Of a DNA stretch of 12,461 nt, positions 1 to 6,743 are shown in pieces. The translations under genes and the position numbers were made by a program. Each line of letters begins with the position of its first letter. Position 1 is the first letter of the stretch. This stretch comes from Pseudomonadota bacterium (GTDB taxonomy: Bacteria > Pseudomonadota > Alphaproteobacteria > Paracaedibacterales > CAIULA01), in contig JAJZHT010000021.1 of assembly GCA_021804455.1 (NCBI GenBank), positions 1-12,461 of the forward strand, written 5' to 3'. The notes beneath the pieces are model-generated. The model was not told where the DNA came from, did no database searches, and saw only the letters and a list, made by a program, of their open reading frames with translations.

Positions 1-481
1 GTTTGGCTGATTCAAAAAATATCAGCGTTAAATCCAATGTTTGTTGCTGCTCAAAACAACGAGGGTCAGCAAAACCTAAAAAGGCAAATCGATCACTGGG
101 TAATCCAGAAAGAATAAGCCCAGCAAGAACTGCCGAGGGCCCCGGAATCACCGTCACAAAAAAATCCTGTTCCTGACAAGCTCGTACCAATTTAAAACCG
201 GGATCAGAGATCAAAGGCATACCTGCATCACTAATTAAAGCTACCGATTGTTGTAAAGCCAAACGTTTTAAAATTTGAGGACGAACAGATTCTGCATTAT
301 GGTCTTGGTAAGTTAAAAGAGGCTTTTGAATGCCATACATTTTCAATAAAGTTTGACTGACGCGCGTATCTTCGCAAAAAATCGCATCACACTCTTTCAA
401 AACCTTTAAAGCCCGCAGGGTAATATCCTCACGATTGCCAATCGGTGTTCCCACGATATAAAGGCCTGGATTTAAAGTCAT
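1..481 (-). CDS. rsmI: 16S rRNA (cytidine-1402-2'-O)-methyltransferase RsmI, N-terminal part
   Basis: This is the first 160 codons of RsmI. The 3' end lies beyond the left edge. RsmI uses S-adenosylmethionine to 2'-O-methylate C1402 in the 16S rRNA decoding centre, in the cytoplasm. Reading from ATG at 481, the translation shows the tetrapyrrole-methylase fold signatures of the family: GTPIGN (residues 11-16), CEDTR (36-40), SDAGMPLISDPG (84-95) and PGPSA (113-117), then SGLPSDRFAF at 125-134. The usual SDAGTP has Met in place of Thr at residue 88, a mild departure. The start fits the family's usual N-terminus closely. No strong Shine-Dalgarno is visible. It is divergent from the GspE-like gene with a 70-base gap. 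In many proteobacteria rsmI sits beside yraN; here yraN is 7.7 kb away on the same strand. Identity is confident; completeness of the C-terminus cannot be judged. Confidence 0.95.
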   Translation of the reverse strand, partial: MTLNPGLYIVGTPIGNREDITLRALKVLKECDAIFCEDTRVSQTLLKMYGIQKPLLTYQDHNAESVRPQILKRLALQQSVALISDAGMPLISDPGFKLVRACQEQDFFVTVIPGPSAVLAGLILSGLPSDRFAFLGFADPRCFEQQQTLDLTLIFFESAK

Positions 482-551
482 TTTTGCTAATCATTTTTTA
501 AAAGTTTGCCAGCTAAACTTTAACAGATTCCGTTTTTTTTCCTATCTGTTT

Positions 552-2153
552 ATGCAAAAAAAAGTTTGTTTTCCTTTAACATCAAATTTGAAAGATTTAC
601 TTTTGTATCAGGGATTGGTGACAAAAGACCAATTGCGTGTTGCCGAGGAAGAGCAAAAACGTCAGCCACGCTTATTAGGCCAAGTCCTTGTGGATCTCAA
701 CTTTATAGATCCAATCGAGCTGCAACGCATTTTAAGCCAATCAACAGGGATTCCTTTTCAGGATTTAACAAACATAGACCTTGAAAGTGAATCTTTATTC
801 CTCTTGCCTCTAGAAGTATGCAAACGCCATCAAGCCATTATTTTTAAAAGTGAACAAGATCATCAGATCTTATCCATAGCCATGGCTGATCCCGAAAATG
901 TGTTGGATATTGATACCTTAAAAAAGTATCTTCACCAAAAGCTGGGTTCTCAGCCAAAAATCATATTGTTTCACACGGACCCTCAGCAGATTCAAGCTGT
1001 TTTGCATCAAAATTTCTCCTCCCTTCATGCTTCTTCATCACGTCAAGGAGCTATTGCCCGCGTTGAATCCATCTTAAACCAGGCAGTACAAACAGGGGCA
1101 TCGGATATCCACTTTCAACCCGAAGAACAATCGATTACAGTACGGTTTCGTATAGATGGTTTGCTTCGAACCATCGAAACGTTTCATAAACAAGACTGGT
1201 CGGCTGTTGCCGTTCGATTAAAGATCATGGCAGGGCTTGATATTGCAGAATCCAGACGTCCTCAAACAGGCCGGTTTGATCTTCGAATGGCAGGGCATCA
1301 AGTTGACTTTCGTGTTTCGACTCATCCCACAGTTTTTGGCGAAAATATTGTGATTCGGCTGTTAGATAAAAGCAAAAATTTGCTGAATTTAACAGATTTA
1401 GGATTTGAAGCGGATCAGATCCAATATTTAAAAAATATCGCTTCCCTTTCCCAAGGACTTATCTTAATTAGCGGTCCAAGAGGATCAGGAAAAACGACCA
1501 CGTTATATGCCCTGTTCGCTGAAATGGATAGCCAACACCGTAATATTATGACTTTAGAAGAACCTGTTGAATACCAAATTCCGGGAATACGTCAAACAGA
1601 AATTCACGAAGGAGGCGTCATAACATTTGCCGATGGTGGACGATCGATCTTGCGTCAAGATCCAGACGTTATTTTTATCGGTGAAATTCGTGATGAAGCA
1701 ACGGCGAAAATGGCGTTGCGATCGGCTATGACAGGACATTTGGTTATCGCCACCGTTCACAGTTTTGATTGTTATGGGGTGGCTGCCCGTCTTATTGACC
1801 TTGGGCTTCATCCTTCCTTATTGTCAGGACATATTTTATGCGCCATCTCCCAAAGATTGGTTCGGAAAATTTGCACCCTCTGCCAACAGCAAGGATGTCC
1901 TGTGTGCTCCTATACTGGGTATAAAGGACGTTGTGCCTTGGTGCAAATTTTACCTTTTGATTCAACGCTTCATCGACTGATTAATGAAGGAGCCAGTCGC
2001 AGCCTTATTCAACAATATTGTCATAATAATCATTTTCCTGATTTATGGCATGATGGACAAAAAAAGCTGAAAGCCGGTATAACAAGCCTAAGCGAACTTA
2101 AAAGAGTTGTTGGTGAACATGAAACCTATTTGGCACCCCTCCCCCAACTTTAA
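552..2153 (+). CDS. GspE/PilB-family secretion or type IV pilus assembly ATPase
   Basis: This is a 533-residue cytoplasmic hexameric-ATPase type protein that would power a type II secretion, type IV pilus or DNA-uptake machine. An N-terminal MshEN/T2SSE_N-like region spans about residues 12-135, with a helical repeat LLGQVL...LQRILSQ around 41-63. The ATPase domain follows: Asp-box ASDIHFQP (from 183), Walker A GPRGSGKTTT (308-317, Lys314), Walker B FIGEIRDE with Glu378, and the His-box TGHLVIATVHS. A C-terminal metal-binding cluster is CTLC (441-444) and CPVC (449-452), followed by TGYKGR. Oddities are Arg310 where the family usually has Thr in Walker A, and only four residues between the two CxxC pairs, where GspE/PilB proteins usually have a longer loop. 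No GspF/PilC, pilin or secretin gene is in the window. The ATG at 552 lacks a clear Shine-Dalgarno. GspE, PilB and MshE cannot be separated here, so no symbol is given. Confidence 0.93.
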   Translation: MQKKVCFPLTSNLKDLLLYQGLVTKDQLRVAEEEQKRQPRLLGQVLVDLNFIDPIELQRILSQSTGIPFQDLTNIDLESESLFLLPLEVCKRHQAIIFKSEQDHQILSIAMADPENVLDIDTLKKYLHQKLGSQPKIILFHTDPQQIQAVLHQNFSSLHASSSRQGAIARVESILNQAVQTGASDIHFQPEEQSITVRFRIDGLLRTIETFHKQDWSAVAVRLKIMAGLDIAESRRPQTGRFDLRMAGHQVDFRVSTHPTVFGENIVIRLLDKSKNLLNLTDLGFEADQIQYLKNIASLSQGLILISGPRGSGKTTTLYALFAEMDSQHRNIMTLEEPVEYQIPGIRQTEIHEGGVITFADGGRSILRQDPDVIFIGEIRDEATAKMALRSAMTGHLVIATVHSFDCYGVAARLIDLGLHPSLLSGHILCAISQRLVRKICTLCQQQGCPVCSYTGYKGRCALVQILPFDSTLHRLINEGASRSLIQQYCHNNHFPDLWHDGQKKLKAGITSLSELKRVVGEHETYLAPLPQL

Positions 2154-2619
2154 TGACAGACCACCCTTAATCCACCCCGACACGGTCGTCTTGCATTATA
2201 CAGATATGCAATCAGCCTCTGTGTCTTTACAACGGTTATGTGATCCTTTGTCTAAGGTCAGTTGCCACTATCTGATCGATGAGGATGGCACCATTTATCA
2301 ATTGGTCGATCTTGAAAAAAGAGCTTGGCACGCTGGCGTCAGTGAATGGAAAGGTCGTTCAAATGTTAATCATTTTTCGATCGGTATTGAACTCCAAAAC
2401 CCTGGCTATGAATATTTTAAAGAACATGGATTTTGGTCGCCCTACCCCTTTCTTCAATATCAAGCGCTGATTAATTTATTAAAAGTTTTAAAAAAAACAT
2501 ATCCTGCCATTGTTCATAATACAATAGGGCATTCCGATGTCGCTCCTGAACGAAAAATAGATCCAGGCCCTCACTTTAATTGGGATCTTTTGGAACAAGA
2601 AGGTTTTAAAAAAAATTAA
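2119..2619 (+). CDS. ampD: AmpD-type 1,6-anhydro-N-acetylmuramyl-L-alanine amidase
   Basis: This is a 166-residue zinc amidase (Amidase_2 fold). AmpD cleaves the bond between anhydro-MurNAc and the stem peptide of recycled muropeptides in the cytoplasm. The zinc ligands are visible as His26 (VVLHYT), His138 (GHSDVAP) and Asp148 (RKIDPGP), with the catalytic-type Glu91 in IGIELQNPG. SCHYLIDEDGTIYQLV at 48-63 and the HAG at 71-73 are also typical. No signal peptide or membrane segment is seen, which fits AmpD rather than periplasmic AmiD. I chose the ATG at 2119 because the conserved N-terminus (MKPIWHPSPNF) begins there; GTG at 2113 and TTG at 2107 are possible, and AAAGAG at 2101-2106 would suit the GTG. 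It overlaps the upstream ATPase gene by 35 bases in another frame, so the pair is very likely co-transcribed and translationally coupled. No beta-lactamase or ampR gene is present. Confidence 0.95.
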   Translation: MKPIWHPSPNFNDRPPLIHPDTVVLHYTDMQSASVSLQRLCDPLSKVSCHYLIDEDGTIYQLVDLEKRAWHAGVSEWKGRSNVNHFSIGIELQNPGYEYFKEHGFWSPYPFLQYQALINLLKVLKKTYPAIVHNTIGHSDVAPERKIDPGPHFNWDLLEQEGFKKN

Positions 2620-2765
2620 TTTTAATTGATGAGGACGAGTTAACGAAGTTTTAATCATTCGACTTTAAACTGAAGTTATATTAAGAATTTTAAACGCCAA
2701 CCACGGATAAACTGGATCTTAAATTTCGAAATACCCTAGCACGATCGAGTTTATGGGAGATGTAA

Positions 2766-3815
2766 ATGAGCAAAAAAAGAGTTTCTCTTGCCTTGCAGGG
2801 CGGTGGATCCCACGGAGCTTTCACCTGGGGTATTCTGGACCGCTTGTTAGAAGATAATCGACTTGAGATTGAAGGGCTTACAGGAACCAGTGCCGGTGGT
2901 ATGAATGCTGTTGCTGTGGCCCAGGGCCTAACCCGAGGAGGGCCTGAGGCAGCCCGATCCGAACTTAAGAACTTTTGGCAAGAAATTCATAGTGCTGGTA
3001 AATATAGCAGTTTAAATAATCGTGGCCCTATTGACAAAATGATGAATAAATTCACGATGTATAATTCACCGGGTTTCATGATGTTTGATTACTTAAGTCG
3101 GATTTTTTCCCCCTATGAAATGAATCCTTTGGGAATTGATCCGCTCAAAGATGTGATCGAGAAAAATTTTGATTTTGAATTATTGCGCACTTCCTCCCAA
3201 TGTAAAGTTTATCTTTGTGCAACCCATGTTTTTACAGGACGTCTACGAATTTTTAACATCAAAGAATTAAGATTGGAATGTTTGCTGGCGACGGCATGTC
3301 TTCCCACCATTCACAACGCTGTTATGGTGGATGGTGAGTATTATTGGGATGGTGGTTTTATCGGAAATCCTGTATTTTTCCCCCTTATTTACGATTGTGA
3401 AAGCAGCGATATTATTTTGGTGCAACTGAACCCCACCGTACGCAACAAATTACCGACAACAGCCCGAGAAATTGGGGATCGTCTTAATGAAATTACCAAT
3501 AACGCGTCGGTTGTTCGTGAAATGAGAGCCATTTCCTTTATCACGGATCTTATTGATCAAGGGATGCTGGATAAGAATAAAATTAAGCGTCTTAATATGC
3601 ACGTTATTGAAGATGAGGCTGTCTTTCAAGAATTAGGTTGGTCCAGTAAACTGAATACGGAATGGGACTTTTTCATGTACCTTTTTGAAAAAGGGCGCCA
3701 TGCTGCTGATGTGTGGCTTAAGAAAAATTTTGATTCAATCGGCGTTCGAACCACAGCCCCTATGCGGGAACACTTTGTTGGATCAAAATGGCAACACCGT
3801 GACGAACACCTTTAG
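2766..3815 (+). CDS. Patatin-like phospholipase family protein
   Basis: This 349-residue protein has the patatin hydrolase core, which uses a Ser-Asp dyad to hydrolyse acyl esters of lipids. The oxyanion-hole loop GGGSHG is at residues 12-17, the nucleophile elbow GTSAG has Ser42, and the catalytic Asp195 lies in DGG. All three expected motifs are intact, so an active enzyme is likely; the substrate cannot be read from sequence. No N-terminal signal peptide or membrane segment is seen. The C-terminal 130 residues after the dyad are mostly helical and of no recognised domain. A strong Shine-Dalgarno, GGGAGA at 2755-2760, sits five bases before the ATG and settles the start. The gene stands apart, with 146 bases upstream and 148 downstream, so it may have its own promoter, though I see no convincing -35/-10 pair. 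Patatin-like proteins include bacterial effectors (ExoU) as well as housekeeping lipases; which applies here is unknown. Confidence 0.94.
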   Translation: MSKKRVSLALQGGGSHGAFTWGILDRLLEDNRLEIEGLTGTSAGGMNAVAVAQGLTRGGPEAARSELKNFWQEIHSAGKYSSLNNRGPIDKMMNKFTMYNSPGFMMFDYLSRIFSPYEMNPLGIDPLKDVIEKNFDFELLRTSSQCKVYLCATHVFTGRLRIFNIKELRLECLLATACLPTIHNAVMVDGEYYWDGGFIGNPVFFPLIYDCESSDIILVQLNPTVRNKLPTTAREIGDRLNEITNNASVVREMRAISFITDLIDQGMLDKNKIKRLNMHVIEDEAVFQELGWSSKLNTEWDFFMYLFEKGRHAADVWLKKNFDSIGVRTTAPMREHFVGSKWQHRDEHL

Positions 3816-3947
3816 GCGATTCCTTCCTCACGCGTTTAACAGATTCGAAGCTTTTTGATGACTCAGTTTTTTTAACTTGATTTTAAAGAATACGAGTTAC
3901 AGTATACACAATTATTTCGAGTCTATTTTTATAGAGGACTTTAAGAT

Positions 3948-3953
3948 AAAGGA
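3948..3953 (+). promoter_or_regulatory. Shine-Dalgarno AAAGGA deciding the start at 3964
   Basis: AAAGGA lies ten bases upstream of the ATG at 3964. The same frame is open from a TTG at 3877, but that start would bury the signal peptide behind 29 polar residues. The site therefore supports initiation at 3964. Confidence 0.6.
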
Positions 3954-3963
3954 CGATTCATTA

Positions 3964-5526
3964 ATGTATTGGTTAAAAATTTTTTCCCTAATCATCGCCT
4001 TGACAACCATAGCGAAAGCAGAAGTTCCCTGGCTTGAAAAAAGTTTAGACGACAGTATTTCTGGAGATCTGAATAACCTAGGTTCTCCGCAAGGAAATCG
4101 AGCTGTCGCTTTGCTGGATTCTTATGAAAAAAAATTTCAAAGCGCCCCTATAGACCAAAAACAAAACTTATGGAATAAAATGAAAGCGCTTCTTTTTAGA
4201 GGCGCAGGTGTCGGTGGCATTAGTCAACGTCCTGCCACGCCTGAGGAAAGAGAAACTTTATTTAAGATCTTTCAAACTATACAATCTTTTAAGGGTGAGA
4301 CATTTTTAAAAGAGGATCTTCCTTTAGTACAAAATTCCCACCCTCAATTTTTAGAACAGCATCCTGGTCATTGGGTAGGACTAACAGAATTAGCCCTTCG
4401 GCAACAAGGTCACCAGAATCAAGCTTCCAAAAAAGCCAAAGAAATCATTAATTCCTATCGTGCTCTTAATGCCGATCATCCAACAAATCTTTACCCGAAA
4501 GTAGATTTCAAAATTGGTGATAAATTTCAATCTTTTATGCGAATAAACTTTGAAAGCTTACCAGGTGATCAACAACCTATTCTAAGTCGTACATTACCCA
4601 AAGATGTAGCTAAAAGAATTTTGAATATTAATTATTTGTGGAACCTGTTAAAGACTTATCAATCCAACATAAAACCTAATGAAAGTATGCTACAAGAATT
4701 GCAAAATTTTACCACTTCTTTAAAAAGTTCTCCTTTGGTAGAATTTGATACTTTTTTGGGTGTAAGATCTATTGGAGCTGCACACGTTAACAATTTACTT
4801 TTACAATACGACTATTTTTTTTCCGGCTTAACAGCCGATATCATTCTTGGAATCGTATTGAAACAGGGATCCTCAACCGATTCTATATTTAGTGTTGATG
4901 GTATAAGATTTTCCCCCGACAGCATTTTAACGTATGGAATTCCCAGTCTAGGCTACTCTTTAACACAAATTTATAACCAAAAATTGCGAGACATCCCCTC
5001 TGGAGTTTCCAATCCTGGATTTAAAGAAAAAAAAGAACAAGCAGAGCAAAATTTACAATACTTAGAACAGGCCCTACTGCAAGCTATTCAAAAAATTAAG
5101 TCATCTTTTCATCCCATAAGTCTAACGGAAGAAGATATTCCTTCTCCGGTTCCTTCCACAGATTACAAACTCTTACAAGAATATGCTCTAAAACTGTGGG
5201 ATCAAATCGAAAAAACGATTAAAAAAGCTCCTTTAGAGAATACAAATTTTTATAGAGGCGATATTAATGATATCCATATGATTACCAGTTACAATCTAGT
5301 ATATCTAAACGCTCAGGGTTGGTTAGATGGTATTGGTGATATATTCGGTTTCGACTGGGCGCCTCAACGCTCAGCTATTGTTAAAAAAAGAGAAGCATAT
5401 TCAGTTGAGATTACGAATGAACTTCTTCTTAATTTTTTAGACCACTGCAGAGATTTTCCTGAGAGTTTTGACCATTTTCTAGACCCTTATAACATGGTAT
5501 GGCTTACTAAAAGTAAGGCTTATTGA
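3964..5526 (+). CDS. Unrecognised secreted protein, frame interrupted near the 3' end
   Basis: I do not recognise this family. From the ATG at 3964 the product has 520 residues and opens with a textbook Sec signal peptide: Met-Tyr-Trp-Leu-Lys, a hydrophobic core, then AKA followed by Glu-Val, giving a likely cleavage after residue 19. The mature part is polar and mostly helical, with no visible transmembrane segment, no cysteine pattern and no catalytic motif I can name. Recognisable local features are a Gly-rich GAGVGG stretch about 80 residues in, and a Lys/Glu/Gln-rich helical stretch (about residues 355-380) that could form a coiled coil. The frame stops at TGA 5524-5526, but coding-like sequence continues in the next frame to 5770, so the native protein was probably about 601 residues. 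It is followed closely by the phosphatase gene at 5772, suggesting an operon. A periplasmic or exported role is inferred from the signal peptide only. Confidence 0.75.
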   Translation: MYWLKIFSLIIALTTIAKAEVPWLEKSLDDSISGDLNNLGSPQGNRAVALLDSYEKKFQSAPIDQKQNLWNKMKALLFRGAGVGGISQRPATPEERETLFKIFQTIQSFKGETFLKEDLPLVQNSHPQFLEQHPGHWVGLTELALRQQGHQNQASKKAKEIINSYRALNADHPTNLYPKVDFKIGDKFQSFMRINFESLPGDQQPILSRTLPKDVAKRILNINYLWNLLKTYQSNIKPNESMLQELQNFTTSLKSSPLVEFDTFLGVRSIGAAHVNNLLLQYDYFFSGLTADIILGIVLKQGSSTDSIFSVDGIRFSPDSILTYGIPSLGYSLTQIYNQKLRDIPSGVSNPGFKEKKEQAEQNLQYLEQALLQAIQKIKSSFHPISLTEEDIPSPVPSTDYKLLQEYALKLWDQIEKTIKKAPLENTNFYRGDINDIHMITSYNLVYLNAQGWLDGIGDIFGFDWAPQRSAIVKKREAYSVEITNELLLNFLDHCRDFPESFDHFLDPYNMVWLTKSKAY

Positions 5527-5770
5527 GAAAAATAAAGTTTCTATAAATAATGCCGGAACTTACAAACAAAGCGAATCGTCTCAAATTGCAGATATTCTCT
5601 ATAAAGCTTTATATTATGTTCCTCTCACATCAGAGCAAGAAGAACGTTTTGCAAAAGCCCTTCAAGAAATTGTTCCAAGATTAGAATATTGGTACCAATC
5701 TCGCATGAAATATCAAAATGGCAATCAATATGTAACCCCAGTTTCTTTCTGGTTAAACCCTGACGGTTAA
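5510..5770 (+). pseudogene. Frameshifted 3' continuation of the secreted-protein gene
   Basis: This segment is open in the frame one base downstream of the preceding gene, from 5483 to TAA at 5768-5770, with no suitable start codon of its own near its beginning. The translation (LIEKNKVSINNAGTY..., then ADILYKALYYVPL and ALQEIVPRLEYWYQ) looks like ordinary protein with amphipathic helices. Dropping one A from the AAAA run at 5509-5512 joins the frames as Leu-Thr-Lys-Val-Arg-Leu-Ile and restores a 601-residue product. The restored stop lies one base before the phosphatase ATG, as expected for neighbouring operon genes. The cause could be a real single-base insertion, an assembly or read error in the A run, or slippage/recoding. 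It could be located anywhere between 5483 and 5523, where both frames are open. Confidence 0.75.
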
Positions 5771-5771
5771 A

Positions 5772-6743
5772 ATGAAAAAAAAGCGTGCTCTTTATATTCT
5801 CTTTTTATTATCTCTTGTGATTCTAGAATCTCCTGGCTTTACGCAACCCTCCTTCCCTGTTTTGGTTTTTGATGAAAAAATCAATAAACAGGGGCAGTCG
5901 GATATAGAAAATCTTTTGCCTCGACGATTTCGTTCAACGGCGTTTTGTTTGACTGGTTTTTTTAATGGGTTGAGATTCAAAGCCTTGCGTATCTCGGGCA
6001 GTGGCCAATTTACCCAAAAACAATTAACACAGATTGTGTTATCTATTCTTCAACAACAAAAAATTCCCCCCCAAGATTTTGTGTTAGTTGATCTGCGTCA
6101 AGAACCGCACCTTTTTGTTGAGGGAAAACCTTTCACCCTTTTTAGTCCTTATTTTTCTGGCCATCAGGATAACACCTCAAACCAAAGCCTTGAGGAGGAG
6201 CAATACCTAAAAAAACGTTTAGAGGCTGAAGATACGTTTCTCGTGCACACCGTTTCTAAAAAAGATCCCAAAGGAAATTTAGGCACTACGCGCCTGACTT
6301 CTTTATCCTCCAAAACGATCCTTACAGAGCACGAGATTGCCAAAGATTTGGGAATCTCTTATAGACGTCTCGCCGTCCAAGACCATCAACCACCCTCTGA
6401 TAACGTCGTGGAGGATTTTATTACCCTGGTTCAAAACCTTCCACCGCAAGCATGGGTTCATTTTCATTGTCGTGGGGGCAGCGGTCGAACCTCGACCTTT
6501 ATGATAATGTACGATATTCTGAAAAACGGAAAGAAGTTGTCTTTATCTGAAATCATGAATCGGCAAGTGGCCCTGGGCGGGAAAAACCTGGACAATATCA
6601 CGTCCAAAAGCCCTTTTCTTAAGGAAGGTGCCCAAAAAAGACAAAGATTTATTCACCATTTTTACCGTTATGCCACGGCATCAGACGGTTTGGGACACCA
6701 AAGTTGGCGCCAATGGCTTCAAAACAACCCTATCCCTGATTAA
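5772..6743 (+). CDS. Secreted cysteine phytase / PTP-like inositol polyphosphatase
   Basis: This is a 323-residue protein resembling the PhyA-type cysteine phytases (protein-tyrosine-phosphatase fold acting on inositol phosphates). The P-loop HCRGGSGRTST has nucleophile Cys233 and phosphate-binding Arg239, matching HCx5R. The general acid is probably Asp204 in AVQDHQPP. DLRQE at 107-111, followed by PHLFVEGKP, is close to the DLRQE...G segment characteristic of these phytases. The N-terminus (MKKKRALYILFLLSLVILES) is a signal peptide, so it acts in the periplasm or outside the cell. Length is near that of known cysteine phytases. It begins one base after the restored stop of the preceding secreted gene and has only a weak ribosome site, so translational coupling is likely. 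It converges with ygfZ and shares its stop region. Alternatives are a tyrosine or lipid phosphatase; the fold is confident, the substrate is not. All catalytic residues are present. Confidence 0.85.
   Translation: MKKKRALYILFLLSLVILESPGFTQPSFPVLVFDEKINKQGQSDIENLLPRRFRSTAFCLTGFFNGLRFKALRISGSGQFTQKQLTQIVLSILQQQKIPPQDFVLVDLRQEPHLFVEGKPFTLFSPYFSGHQDNTSNQSLEEEQYLKKRLEAEDTFLVHTVSKKDPKGNLGTTRLTSLSSKTILTEHEIAKDLGISYRRLAVQDHQPPSDNVVEDFITLVQNLPPQAWVHFHCRGGSGRTSTFMIMYDILKNGKKLSLSEIMNRQVALGGKNLDNITSKSPFLKEGAQKRQRFIHHFYRYATASDGLGHQSWRQWLQNNPIPD

Noticed and set aside
522..550. Inverted repeat AACAGAT/ATCTGTT just before the ATPase gene
   Set aside because: Only seven base pairs with a 15-base loop; expected by chance in AT-rich DNA.
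2627..2650. Sequence TTGATGAG...CGAAG resembling a hammerhead ribozyme core
   Set aside because: The conserved C before UGAUGA is T and no stem II pairing can be formed.
3835..3846. TTTAACAGATTC, also present at 519-530, as a shared regulatory element
   Set aside because: A few 12-base repeats are expected by chance in a window of this size and composition, and the two sites sit in different contexts.
3877..3963. Upstream TTG start for the secreted unknown protein
   Set aside because: It would add 29 polar residues before a clear signal peptide, while ATG 3964 has a well-placed AAAGGA.
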